From positions 1,947,645 to 2,011,644 of the forward strand of contig KV748190.1 in the NCBI GenBank assembly GCA_001692895.1: a DNA stretch of 64,000 nt. Reading direction: 5' to 3'. Source of the DNA: Cenococcum geophilum 1.58 (lineage: Eukaryota > Ascomycota > Dothideomycetes > Gloniales > Gloniaceae). The notes under the pieces are model-generated. The model ran no database searches and was not told the origin of the DNA. It worked only from the letters and a program-made list of their open reading frames with translations. Position numbers and translations under genes: made by a program. Below, one piece after another: positions 11,862 to 22,733 of this stretch; the stretch's first letter is position 1; each line of letters starts with the position of its first letter.

Positions 11862-14153
11862 ATGGATAGCGCAAATCAAAATGACGAGCTATACCCAATC
11901 GCTGTCTTGATCGATGAGCTTAAACATGACGATGTTTTGTTACGATTGAACGCCATTCATCGCCTTTCTACCATTGCTCTGGCTCTGGGGGCCGACCGAA
12001 CGAGAGATGAGCTGATACCCTTTCTTGATGGTATGTTATGCATGGTTTCGAACTGCAAATGTGGGCATTGCGCTGATATTTGGATTAGAGTCTGTGGAGG
12101 ATGAGGATGAGGTCTTGACTGCATTGAGCGAGGAGTTAGGGAATTTTGTTGAGTATGTGGGGGGACCTGAATATGGGCATGTTCTGCTTTCGCCTCTAGA
12201 GAATCTGGCAGCGATAGAAGAGCCTTTGGTTCGCGAGAAAGTATGTCTCAGCCGGAAAGAATTTATCTGGCTCTGGGCTAACGAGGGGCAGGCTGTGGAG
12301 TCACTGAATAAAATTTGCGAACAACTTTCCCAACAGCAAATCGAAGAATTCTTCATTCCTCTCGTAGTTCGACTTTCAAAAGCAGACTGGTTTACATCGA
12401 AAATATCCGCGACGGGCCTATATAACGTCCCATACACTCGTGCTACGCCTCCATCTCAGGAGGGGCTAAGGCAGCAATATGGACAGCTCGTTCACGATGA
12501 TACACCAATGGTTAGGAGGCAAGCGGCGAACAATTTGGCAAAGTTTATCAAAACTATGCCAGCGGCAATTGTAATTGAGGAAATGATCCCGCTTTTCCAA
12601 CATTTGGCAAGCGACGATCAAGATAGTGTGAGGCTCTTGACTGTGGATATCCTCATTGCAATAGCCGAGGCGGTTCCAAAGGAACAACAATCGAGCCATG
12701 GAGTATTGCTCACGGCGTTGAGAAGTTTATTTGAGGATAAGAGCTGGCGAGTGCGATACATGGTAGCAGATCGGTTCGAAAAGGTCAGTCCTCAAAATAT
12801 TGACACGGAAAAGGCATTTGGCGACTAATACGTACATCTAGATCGCAAAAGCTGTTGATGAAGAGGTAGTAAATAGGGATTTAGTTCCCGCTTTCGTGAA
12901 GCTGCTCAAGGACACCGAGGCGGAGGTACGGAGTGCGATAGCGGGGCAGATTCCTGGTAAGCAATCCCACTCATGTGTCAGGTCTTGGCGTTTGGTCGCT
13001 TACAACGAATAGGTTTCTGTGCTTTACTTGAGAGCGAAACTCTACTCCACGATGTTATGCCAAGTATAGAAGAGCTTGTCTCGGATCAATCTCAGCATGT
13101 CCGAGCTGCTCTTGGTACCCAGATTAGCGGGCTGGCCCCGATTCTCGGGAAGGACGAGTATGACCTGCAAGCACCCCTTGCCTTATGTTCTATGCTAACA
13201 TTTGCTTAGAACAATCTCACATCTCCTACCTATGTTCCTCCAAATGCTAAAGGATGAATTCCCTGACGTCCGACTGAACATAATTTCAAAGCTCGAGCTT
13301 GTCAATAACGGTACGTCCATTGTCACGCGATCAACTTCCGAAACCGACTAATTTCCCGCATAGTTATCGGTATCGAGCTCCTTTCTCAATCCCTTCTTCC
13401 TGCAATCGTACAGTTGGCAGAAGATAAGCAATGGCGCGTCCGACTGGCCATTATTGAATACGTTCCTCTCCTAGCAAGCCAGCTAGGCGTCAAGTTTTTC
13501 GACGAGAAGCTCAGTAGTCTGTGCATGAGCTGGCTTGGTGATACCGTTTTCTCAATCCGAGAAGCTTCCACGCAGAACTTAAAGAAGCTTACTGAGGTTT
13601 TCGGGGTGGAGTGGGCAAATGACGCTATCGTTCCTAAGGTCATGGCTATGGGCCACCATCCCAACTACCTCTACCGAATGACAACCTGCTTCGCCGTCTC
13701 CGTAAGTTTTTTTTTAAAACGTATCCCCGGCATAAGGCCAACTCGTTCTCTTATCTTTATAGCGTTTCTATTACGTTTTGAATATTTGTATGGTCAATTC
13801 ACGGCTGACAAACGAGACAGACGCTCGCCCCGGCCCTTAGCATGGAGGTGATTGAGACTTCAATCCTGCCCATGATGGATAAACTAGTTAACGACGACAT
13901 TCCCAACATCCGATTTAACGTTGCAAAGTCTTATGCCATTCTCATCGAAACTCTCAAGCGGCTTCCTGAACACAGCACGGTTCTTGCGCTCGAGAAAGCT
14001 GGACAGCCCGCCACAGGCTGCCAGAAGGGCCAAGATCTCATCACTAAGCAGATCCTACCTAACCTAGAGAAGCTGCAGCAAGATGACGATGTCGATGTCA
14101 GGTACTTCGCGACTACGGCGGCACAGGTCTACGCAGACGCTATGCAGACGTAG
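11862..14153 (+). CDS. TPD3: Protein phosphatase 2A scaffold subunit A (PR65, HEAT-repeat)
   Basis: Structural A subunit that bridges the PP2A catalytic C subunit and variable B subunits. Eight exons (11862-12030, 12089-12240, 12292-12783, 12842-12956, 13013-13157, 13210-13310, 13364-13701, 13821-14153) give 614 aa, in the family range of about 590-635. The protein is almost entirely HEAT repeats of about 39 residues. Typical segments are the N-terminal [103 protein letters not shown] and the last repeats with [14 protein letters not shown] and DDVDVRYFA. The intra-repeat DVR/WRVR turns are the family signature. Introns are 51-119 nt; the second is 51 nt with no stop, so it reads through in frame and could be mis-annotated as coding. 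Confidence 0.96.
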
Positions 14154-14676
14154 GATTAGGTATGCGTGAGCGACAAGAAGGTTGTGATTGGACAGCAGGA
14201 ATCGCTAAGAAGCATTGAATGACACTAATGAAACGGCCGAGTTGGCTTGATAGAGGGAGCGAAAGGAGAGACAGGCATGGTGTGCATAAGGCAGGCAGTT
14301 TGAAGGCGAGATCATGGAATACGTGGCGTGCATTCTTCATAATCCTTTGTTCTGAAACCAACTGTCTCGTCCGCGTGTGCTCGTTGCCCTTTCGTCTTCT
14401 AGCTCCGTGTACGAGGTATTTGAGGGCTGCTACAACTAAGACTACCCCTTTTTAGACATGGCCTTTTTGGAATGCATCGTTTTTGGGGTTTTGCAGATCA
14501 GATCGTATGAAAGAATGGAGACACGTGAATACCGCAATGCTCTATTGATACCTAATTCCTCACAACCACCATTCCCAGCTAACATGCCCATATCATCAAA
14601 TAAAAGGGTACTTCATCTATCATCCCCTGAGGGACTTCCCTCTCCCAAATATTCCCGTGACTTCGGGGGTATGAAC
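14154..14676. other. Convergent intergenic region
   Basis: 3' flanks of the PP2A and glutaredoxin genes. No supported feature. Confidence 0.6.
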
Positions 14677-15110
14677 TCAGACGGCACCAGCCTCCTTCAA
14701 CAGATTGGGCAGCTGGGCCTTCCGAGCCTGCAGGTCCGAGTTGCCGCCGATATGTTTCTGAGCGATGAAGATGTTCGGGACGGAGCGCTGGGACGTCATT
14801 TCCTCAAGCGCATCCTGAATAGCGGCGCCATCGTCTGCGATGCACAAAGAACACATTAGCCTCGGTTCATCCTCCACCAATCACAAAAACTCATCCCCCA
14901 AAAAACTCTAGCAAGCTCGTAGAACGAGAGTCGGATGGAGTTTGTAGGGTTTCACGTACCGACTTGATCCAGCTCGATGGTGTAGAACTTTGCGCCCAGT
15001 TCAGTCAGCAGTGACTTGGTGGCCTTGCAGTAAGGGCAGTAGCTCTTGCTGAAGACGGCGACGGTGTTGTCGTCGATGATGCCTTGGGCCTTCGTCTTTG
15101 CGGCGGACAT
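14677..15110 (-). CDS. GRX1: Dithiol glutaredoxin (Grx1/Grx2 type)
   Basis: Small thiol-disulfide oxidoreductase that uses glutathione to reduce protein disulfides and mixed disulfides. Two exons (15110-14960 and 14834-14677) with a 125-nt intron give 102 aa. The active site is SYCPYCKA (CPYC, residues about 25-28). The glutathione-binding residues appear as RSVPNIFI (TVP-like loop with the cis-proline) and GGNSDL near the C-terminus. Length and motifs match dithiol glutaredoxins rather than monothiol CGFS proteins. The ATG at 15110 has a good context (GCCACC ATG). The frame stays open for 22 codons further upstream without an ATG; see the separate entry. Divergent from the LMBR1-family gene. 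Confidence 0.95.
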
Positions 15111-15176
15111 GGTGGCGGGGCTGGGGGCGCGTGTGAAGAGGGCGCGCAGGAAGGAAATGGTTGCGGTTTGAGCCTT
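15111..15176 (-). other. Open in-frame 5' extension of glutaredoxin, possible mitochondrial presequence
   Basis: Between an in-frame TAA (15179-15177) and the glutaredoxin ATG lie 22 sense codons in the same frame. Read through, they give a stretch containing ISFLRALFTRAPSPAT: no acidic residues, arginines, hydroxylated and hydrophobic residues, which looks like a mitochondrial targeting peptide. There is no ATG, but near-cognate codons ATT and CTG are present. Seen: open frame and composition. Inferred: possible non-AUG start for a second, mitochondrial isoform. Confidence 0.35.
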
Positions 15177-15761
15177 TTAAGCTGGTTTCCTTTGTAGTAG
15201 GAGTGTTGGTGTTTGTTTGTAGAGATGCGAAAGAGGGGTGGTGGAGTGAGTGGTTTATGTAGCTGAGAGGTAGGGATGTGTCATATAGATTTGGAAGGTG
15301 GATTTGGAATTCGAATCGCCTTTTTGGGGTGATTATTGATACGCCACGCCCCCGCAAAGAGAAAAGAAGATGCGATGATGCAATAACGAGGGCTTTGATG
15401 CTTGCGAAGATTACCCGGTTTTAGCTGCCGCCCCGCTGCCATCGAGACAGGGGGGTTGATTGGGCTGGCGCTCAGGATGGGAATGCGAATTGAGTCTAAT
15501 GCGATTCATCATCATATCACGAGAGTCGCAAGTCCAGTAGTTCCGATATCCGTGGACCCTTAGTACTTACTAAACTCTGCTCCCTTACGAAGGTTACGAC
15601 GACCCACGACTCACGACTCTAATTATTCTCTCCTGCTGATTCTCTCCCAGCCCATCACAAATACCAACTCCAATGGGGCCGCTCTGCTCTTCTCCCTAAG
15701 CCTCTTTCTATTCTCGTCCTCGACAACCCCATTGTCCTCTCTAGCCATCGACGCCAACACT
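15177..15761. promoter_or_regulatory. Divergent promoter between glutaredoxin and LMBR1-family genes
   Basis: Spacer between two divergent starts; it includes the pyrimidine-rich leader of the + gene (15600-15760). No specific operator identified. Confidence 0.5.
15673..15699 (+). other. Upstream ORF in the leader of the LMBR1-family gene
   Basis: ATG at 15673 opens an 8-codon frame (MGPLCSSP, stop TAA) out of frame with the main ATG at 15762. If transcription starts upstream of it, ribosomes would meet this uORF first, so it could dampen translation. Transcription start is not known. Confidence 0.4.
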
Positions 15762-17896
15762 ATGGGGAGCTCTTCTGTAGGCTCCAACATCTTTTTCATT
15801 TCCGCCCTCCTCGCGATATGTCTCGTTGTTCTCCTGCTCCTGCGGTATTACCTCCCACTCCGGGCGACGCCCGCCTACCTCCTTGTTCCCGTCTTCCTCG
15901 CCATCGCACTACCTGCGAGTATAGTGTTGCTCGTACCTATAGATCTTGCGTCTATCCCTGGAACGGATACTGAGGGGTCGAGGGGGGTATGGCTTCCGGA
16001 AAGGGTGACATTAGTATCGTGGAGGATAACGTACTGGCTGACGTTCGCGCTGACTTGGTGAGTTGTGGACCCGATGGCTTCCGCCGCGCTCCTGTCGTAG
16101 TGAGTGCTCGAATTCATACTAATGTTAGAGTTAGGGTGATACTACCCCTTCTTGGAGAGTATTGCGATGCTGGTTATCGCGAGCCCAAGGACTGCTTCAT
16201 GTACGCCCTCCGCTCTAATGGCCGGTACCAGTTGATAACGCTTGGATCGGGTATCGTGGGCGCCATATACTTCTTCGTGCAATCTGGATTTCACCTTGAG
16301 AGTTTCAAGGCCCTGGTGATGGCCCTGGCATACTCATGGGGTTTAATCATGGCCATATACCTCATGGGTCACGGCCTAGTTGCTCTCCCTCGTCAGCTCT
16401 TCCGAAATGCGAGTGTCAGTGGCCGTCTCCGACGTCTGCAGTCTCAGGCACCGAAAATCCATGATAGACTCATGGAATCCATCGACAAACTAGACCAATA
16501 CGAGTGTCAAGTACTACAACTACGACAACGTAAGAACGGCACTGCAAGAGATTTTCAAGAATGGATAGACGAACTCGCCGAGACGTCCGCTCTTCCTGAA
16601 TCACGAGCCCCCTCCACTACCGCCTGCTCTTCAACTTCTATAGTGCCTCCCGTAATAACAGAACGCTACCTCGCGGACCTCACCCGCAAGCTTAAGCGTG
16701 CCCGCCATGCCAAAATGCGCTTCTCCGACTCTTGGGACCGGCTGGTCCGCTCCGCTCTTAATACCCAGGCCATACTCGACTCTGCCGCCTCTAAGCGCCT
16801 TGAGTTCCGCAAATCTCCATACGATACCCCACCCTCGAACTTCTTATCTCGTATCCCATTTCTAACGCCATATACTCGCTACCATCTACATGCACATCTC
16901 ATCCCACTCCTCTACTATATCTCCTCAGCAATCTTTGCCCTAGCCTCAGCCGCCATAATCTGGTCCGAAGTCGTCAAATCGCTCGAAGCAAAACTCTCGC
17001 TCGTCGGACTCACCGTTGTACACCACCCGCGCTCGGGCCGAAGCCAGATCGGCTTCACAGGCCAGCTGATCGCGGGCGCCTGGCTCAGCTACATGTGCGC
17101 CTGCACGTTCTACTCGCTGACCGAAGTCAAGATCTGGGGCAACCGCGCACTGGTGAGGCGCGGCACGTATCCGGAAAGCGCAACGTGGTACAGCCTGCAA
17201 GTTGCCAAGCTGACCGTCCCGCTCGCGTACAACTTCATCACCTTCCTGCCGCTGAGCGTCTACCACAAAGCCAGTTTCTACGTCTTCCTGGGCCGCCCGA
17301 TCGACCTAACACAGGCCTGGGCCGGCTTCTCGGCCTACTTCCCCATCCTCATCCTCGTCCCCGTCCTCGCTACCTCCTTCAACCTCTACGGCAAGGTCAA
17401 GAACGTCTGCGGCTTCGGCGACCTGCTCGAGGACGAGGAGGACGCGGCGGACGGCGCCGTCTTGGGCTCTTGGCGCGAGGGCCGCGCCCTCATCGAGCGC
17501 GAGGTCCAGGCCGCTGCTGGGAATGCCCTCGGTTTGGCGCGGCGGCCGGGCGCGGGCGACCCGTCTGTTGCGTCGTCGGCGTCAGCGGCAGTGGGTGCGT
17601 ACAGAGATGACCCTGTGGCGGAGGCGTCGGCGCCTGCGGCGGGGCGGCCTAGGCCGAGGCCCGAGAGGAGGCCCAGGGTTGTGGTGGAGGAGGAAGAGGA
17701 GGCCGGTGGGTTTTTCGCGGATTTCGCGGATAGGGTCCGGAATACGTTTGATTCGACGGAATTCCGAAGACCGAAGTGGATGGGAGGCGGTGAGGCGGAG
17801 GGTGGGAGCGGAGAGAGGCTGAGCGGGGCGGAGAGGAGGGAGGGGCTGGCGAGGTGGTTTGGGGGGCGGCCGGCGGAAGGGAGATTGAGGCTTTGA
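15762..17896 (+). CDS. LMBR1 domain-containing membrane protein (LMBD2-like)
   Basis: Polytopic membrane protein of the LMBR1 family; the fungal role is not established. Exons 15762-16057 and 16135-17896 (intron 77 nt) give 685 aa. Splicing yields the continuous ITYWLTFALTWVILPLLGEY, a conserved TM3-loop region. The N-terminus has a first TM (IFFISALLAICLVVLLLL), a second (AYLLVPVFLAIALPASIVLL) and the segment GYREPKDCFMYALRSNGRY. A central cytosolic coiled-coil-like part (about residues 200-330) is rich in Arg, Lys and Glu. Several more TMs follow, with ITFLPLSVYHKASFYVFLG and SFNLYGKVKNVCGFGDLLE. The last 150 residues are low-complexity (Glu, Arg, Gly, Ala). A frame starting from TTG at 15732 exists, but ATG 15762 is the better start. 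Confidence 0.88.
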
Positions 17897-18679
17897 GGGT
17901 GAGGGAGGAGAGGGGGCGTTTCGGACTTGCTGCTTGTATTGCATTGCATGGATGGGCTGGGTGGTTGGATATGTTTTTGCGTGCGAGCAGTGCATTAGTC
18001 TTGTATGAATAGACTGCATCGAGCCGGCTAAGCTAGATGGGCGTTTTGGAGGTGGCTATGACCTGGTGATTCGAATGGGGAAAAAAGTTTGAGTGGTATT
18101 AATTGATTTTGGTTGGCTCTGCGCTTGTCTATCTAGATTAGCTCTAGTGCTTCTCCTTACTCATTATATAATATTGGGCGTATAGCCGTTCGTACTATTC
18201 GATAAATTATAATACGTTCTATCTATCACAGGACACCCCCGTGACACTTACACACGTCCATCTATTTCCACCGGCTCAGTAATTAGAGACCGACCACGAG
18301 ACGGCAATCTGCCGTTCTCCACTGCAATCTACGGCAATCTGCCATGTTCTGCCAAGTCCGCCGAATCCTGCCAAGTTCTGCCAGGACCGCTCCCCGAATC
18401 CTATTCTGCCCCGTGCACGTGTTGACTAAGCAACCAAGTTAACGATAACTACAGTTGAGGAATCTGTTCTAAAGGGTAAGGAGGTTAAGTGTGATGTGAA
18501 ATTATATAATGGGTTCTAGATACAAGCAGAGACCTCAGGTAAACTGCTGCTGGAAGCTCGAACAATGAGACCATCCCGCGGCGAACACGGCCCCGTAGCG
18601 TGCACGCCAAATTATCAATGAGCGGAACCACCCGAGCATCAGTCTTTCAGGCCCGCCGCCCTCACTTATCTAGGGATCC
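17897..18679. other. Transition from gene-dense to repeat-rich DNA
   Basis: After the LMBR1 stop, composition shifts to TA-rich near 18,130. Positions 18,300-18,410 hold short direct repeats: ACGGCAATCTGCC occurs at about 18,301 and 18,332, followed by repeated CTGCCAAGT. No gene seen. Confidence 0.5.
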
Positions 18680-20697
18680 TTAATTCATTAGGGGGAATTC
18701 AGGAATTACTACCTGGTTGTTGTTGTCCAGGACGTATACCGAAGAATAATCAGATTTAAAAACCGCTCGCCAAAGCCTCGTTCCCGTTACCCCTGTTACC
18801 GTTAGCTGTATGGTCCTAAGGGCAAGAATAAAGCAATCATACGGTATTTCCGAGGACGCGAATGCCTGCAATCTAGTATAATCCAGTCTTTTATCCAATT
18901 ATTTGCAATCCACCGGTAGTAGGCACCTGTAGCTGAGAACCTATTGCAATGTTCGGCAAGTCGGTCCCCATCCCGTAGTAATTCAATGCCCCATGCAGGG
19001 CCCACAATCCTAAAATCGATCCTTCCATCTCTAGACTGCGACCATTCACTTGAGATCGCATGCCCATGGCCGAGTAAGGAGTTAAATGCACGATACCACT
19101 CATCCTGAAACTGAGCCTCTGGAGGCCGAACCTGCGCAGATGCCCCTAATCGTTTAGTACGGCTTAAGAGCAGGCCCGTTCTAGAGAATTTTCGGAGTAC
19201 AGCTTCACAAAATACCGGGAGAGAGGGGTACTCTTTAAATGGGAATGGGAGAGGGTTACGCAGGCCTAGATGATACTCAATAAATCTAGTAATATGTTAG
19301 AATATAATATAAATATAACCTAAAGGGAATTCTATTACTTCTCGTGAAGTTTAGACGGTAGAACACAAACAATATGATCTGCAAGTAGATCCGTTGCCTC
19401 TGAATGAACCCACCCCTCCTCATAGCAAAGGCGAATTCCTGGATTATTAAGTTGACGACGGATGCTGCCATGTTGTAGAACCTCTCGTAGCACATTGGCT
19501 GCTTCAACGGTGAGTTTTTTGTCTGAGGGGAACGATCTTTGCACTGGACTATTTTGTAGCAATTGAAAGACCTTAGACTCGTCGTCCAGCGCCTGAATAA
19601 GAAGGTCCTTCGTAACACATTCAATAACGTGATTCTTAAGGTCGGATCGGTAGGTCTGTAGTGTTAGTTATACTCTAGTATATGCGGTTTATACGTACCG
19701 AGAAAGTAAACTTAAGTAGTGCGGTAGTAGCGCCGGGGTGTCCGCCTGTAATAGAGTAGAGGTACTCACAAGCAGCGGGGTCGAGGGCAAATTTTCTAGT
19801 TGGGATTGAGCATGCCCTACTAACCACGTCTTTAAACTCTTGTTCACTGTAGAATAGACAAACACCGTTTTCTACAAAAGGAGAGGGGGTAATAGAAATG
19901 CGTTGCTCAGCGCCAAAATGGATCGGGGTACTTCCAAGGGGATAATTAGTTGGTCCCGTGGCAGGGCTCCCATATGATGAAAAGAGACAAATTTTCGGCC
20001 CGGCAAAAGCACCACTCTGCGTCTTAATAATTCCAAGCCATAGATCCAAGTCGTAATAGGATTGTTGGGCTTCATCGAATATAAAGACAATATTTGTGCT
20101 TAAAAGGTTGTGACGGTCTATTCCAGAATAGCCGTTTGCCTCGCATTCGCGAATAAGATGAGTTGTTGGTTTGCTAACATTATGCCAGCCATTAAGGAAA
20201 ACAACAGGCTCCCCACACTTAATGTAATAACTCTCTAGCAAATGTGCAAGTGTAGTCTTTCCAGAGGCTGGCGTGCCTCTAACATGAGCAACCCTTTCCT
20301 CATCCAATATCGTGGCAAGCTTCCGGATAGTGTCGGTACGGGGACAAATGTATAAATTATCCTCGATAAAAAGCTGCCCCTTCGATGGGGGAAGAGAAGG
20401 CGGCACTATAAATGAGTATTAGCATCGACATGTTTTAATAGAGGCAATGCCCTTACCATAATCGGCATGTATTGACATCCGATGGTCACAGTCTTCGCAG
20501 CGTTCTTCGGTTGTATTGGCACCAGTCTTTGAGGTGCAAGACCCAGAAGTGCAAGGGCATACCAACCCATTTTTGAGCGTAAACGTGCAACAGCCCATAG
20601 TAATTAGGATGGTTCGTGGTTGAAGCACGGTCGAAGGAATAGTAGGGGGAGCTCTAAGAGGGGGAGAAAACCACGAATTAAATATCCACGGAGTCAT
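18680..20697 (-). CDS. Crinkler/RHS-type (CR) protein: Cys-rich head, P-loop NTPase, REase-like C-terminus
   Basis: Five exons on the minus strand (20697-20457, 20405-19699, 19655-19339, 19285-18843, 18792-18680) join without a stop into 606 aa, or 573 aa if the internal ATG at 20598 (MGCCTF) is the true start, which I consider likelier. Introns are 43-53 nt and GT...AG. Module 1 is a Cys/His-rich putative zinc knuckle (CPCTSGSC, CEDCDHRMSIHADYG). Module 2 is a P-loop NTPase with Walker A GTPASGKTTLA, Walker B IVFIFDEAQ, a following LFSSYGSP strand and a GGHPG motif as in STAND/AAA ATPases. Module 3 begins near DEWYRAFN and contains SEW...GRIDFRI then WGIELLRDGDRLAEH, read here as a PD-(D/E)xK-like D...ExL(R) pattern, then WIKDWIILDCR. 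The C-terminus LWRAVF..DYSSVYVLDN fits large fungal families of this type. Function is inferred from architecture; effector or genome-conflict roles are unproven. Confidence 0.75.
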
Positions 20698-21139
20698 ATT
20701 TGTTCGCAGAGTTAAGAAAGCTAAGATGAAGAAGGTTTAATGGTAGGCAACATCCATTACTTGGGCCAAGGTCGCATGGGCTACTGTCCCACGGTACCGG
20801 AAAGTTAGACCACAATAGCCTTCACCAGCGAATCCTAATTGTGATTGTCTGGAGAGTCACTGTTAGCTGGATGGACGATATGAATGGAAACATGATGCGA
20901 GGTGGAGATGGAGTTCAGGAAGAGCGCCGAATCATCGCCATGACTATACAGGGCTTCCAATCACCTGCATATTGGAAGAATACGTAGATTTAAGGGGTGT
21001 TAAAACATGCGTACAGTCAGCAACTTACCTCCCTGGCCAGACGTTACCTCAGAAGCTCAGACCAAGAAATCGATTGTGCGGATATAGGAATATCCGCACC
21101 GTCCGCTAAGCTGATTTAGGACGGCAATCGTTTTCGTGG
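20698..21139. other. Promoter side of the CR gene; includes a perfect hairpin
   Basis: Upstream region of the minus-strand CR gene. It contains a perfect inverted repeat at 21076-21099 (10-bp arms GTGCGGATAT / ATATCCGCAC, 4-nt loop), close to the left edge of the repeat unit that follows. Confidence 0.55.
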
Positions 21140-22670
21140 TCTGAGAGACTTTGGCGAGATTTGTAGGAAAACCTAAACACGGTTTATATAAGAAGACCTT
21201 ATTAACTTTAACGAAATTGATCTACCCTCCCACAATACCTATCGACATAAAAATTACACTAAATTATAGAGAAAAGCCTACTCTATAAGTTATGAGATCT
21301 TCAACTCCTTATACGCCCGCGATGTTGAGAGGAATTCGTCGCCGTAGAGGCCCTAATTCTACCTCTGCAACGCCGAGCCGCTCAGTAAACACCAACGCTG
21401 AACGCTTGCGCCCACGCCGCCAGCCCTCTGCGTAGAGCTGTGGAGCTTTGCGAGAGCTCTGCGGAACGAAGCTCAGGGGGAGACCTGCACGGAGCTCTGC
21501 ACNGAGCTCTACCAAAGCTCTGCAAAAGCTCTGCAAAAGCTCTGCAAAAGCTCTGCACGAAGCTCTGCACGAAGCTCCGCACGAAGCTCTGCTCAAAGCC
21601 CTATATAGAGTTCCAAAGCTCTACTAACACGCAGCACTAATATACTAGGAAGGTTCTACAATCGCCCGTACAAACGCCCGTATGAACGCCCATACAATCA
21701 ATCGATCAATTGCCCATACAATCGTCTCTACAAACGTCTCTGCAATTGATCGCCCGTACGAACGTCTGCACGTCTGCACATCTACACGTCTGCACGCCTG
21801 CACGTGGCTCTGCACGAAGCTCTGCGGGAGGCTCTGCACGTGGCTCTGCACGTGGCTCTGCACGAAGCTCTGCACGGAGCTCTGCACGAAGCTCTGCACG
21901 GAGCTCTGCACGAAGCTCTACACGAAGCTCTGCACGAAGCTCTGCACGAAGCTCTACACGAAGCTCTGCACGAAGCTCTGCACGAAGCTCTGCACGAAGC
22001 TCTGCACGAAGCTCTGCGTACAGAGGCTCTGCATGAGGCTCTGCACGAAGCTCTACACGAAGCTCTGCACGAAGCTCTGCACGAAGCTCTACACGAAGCT
22101 CTGCACGAAGCTCTACACAAAGCTCTACTGAGGCTCTGCACGAAGCTCTACTGAGGCTCTGCATGAAGCTCTACTGAGGCTCTGCACGAGGCTCTGCACG
22201 AAGCTCTGCACAAAGCTCCGCATGAAGCTCTACACGAAGCTCTACTGAGGCTCTGCACGAGGCTCTGCCCAAAGCTTACCCCCTAGTAGTAGCAGAGGCA
22301 CTCCGGGCCAAGGGAGGATATTTTTAAGGAAGGACCGAGCTATAGCACCTGCTAGGTGTTACAATAACTTCGAGTAGTGGATATCTATAGATCTATATAA
22401 TTTTATCTATATTAGTTGACTATTTAATAAGATATAATATGTGCTTAGGCTTTTAATAACGCGTTTTTTAACTTTAACGAAATTAATATCAGGACTGAGC
22501 AATAGCTATACTATAAAATTTATACTATTTAGAAGCCCTAAGTCTTAAAAATAATGTATGAACTTTTGGTAATAATAACGCGTTATATAAATAAATAAAT
22601 TAGATATCCGCAATCTCCGTTTTACGGATTTTGCTTAGGATTTTAACAAATCTCGCCAAACCCTCTCAGA
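21140..22670. mobile_element. 1.5-kb repeat unit bounded by inverted repeats, carrying the 12-bp minisatellite
   Basis: The left arm 21140-21175 (begins TCTGAGAG, core TTTGGCGAGATTTGT) is matched in inverse orientation by 22636-22670, with only a few mismatches over about 35 bp. Between them lies the 12-bp array. A direct repeat TTAACTTTAACGAAATT also occurs near both ends (about 21,204 and 22,468). No coding capacity recognised, so if mobile it would be non-autonomous. No clear target-site duplication found. Confidence 0.45.
21430..22280 (+). repeat. 12-bp minisatellite array 1, unit GCTCTGCACGAA and variants
   Basis: Dozens of 12-bp units (GCTCTGCACGAA, GCTCTACACGAA, GCTCTGCACGGA) in tandem. 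The part at 21,657-21,805 is more degenerate, with 12-mers such as GCCCGTACAAAC and an 8-mer phase GTCTGCAC, before the regular array resumes. Units are a multiple of three with no stop, so long open frames occur in several frames on both strands; these are not considered genes. One ambiguous base at 21503. Confidence 0.95.
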
Positions 22671-22733
22671 CGTGATTTTGCAATTCGGAAGACGGCGTAG
22701 GTTATTCCGACGCTAGCTAAAAAATCACGTCTG
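22667..22733. repeat. Inverted repeat (hairpin)
   Basis: CAGACGTGATTTT at 22667-22679 pairs with AAAATCACGTCTG at 22721-22733. Inside, CGGAA and TTCCG pair as well. It abuts and partly overlaps the right arm of the preceding repeat unit, so it may be its true terminus. Confidence 0.7.

Noticed and set aside
17095..18019. Frames of 99-187 codons in alternative frames over the LMBR1 C-terminus
   Set aside because: GC-rich low-complexity sequence keeps all frames open; the LMBR1 frame is supported by homology.
18240..18280. Resemblance of GTGACACTTACACACGTCC to the 249-bp LTR start
   Set aside because: Similarity covers fewer than 20 bases and does not extend.
21657..21805. CRISPR-like look of regularly spaced short repeats
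   Set aside because: Units are contiguous with no unique spacers, and the organism is a eukaryote.
21682..22154. Long overlapping open frames on both strands (ALHE-, CTKL-, CRAS-type repeat proteins) in array 1, and likewise in arrays 2 and 3
   Set aside because: A 12-bp unit without stops opens several frames at once on both strands; there is no start context, no non-repetitive domain and no consistent frame between arrays.
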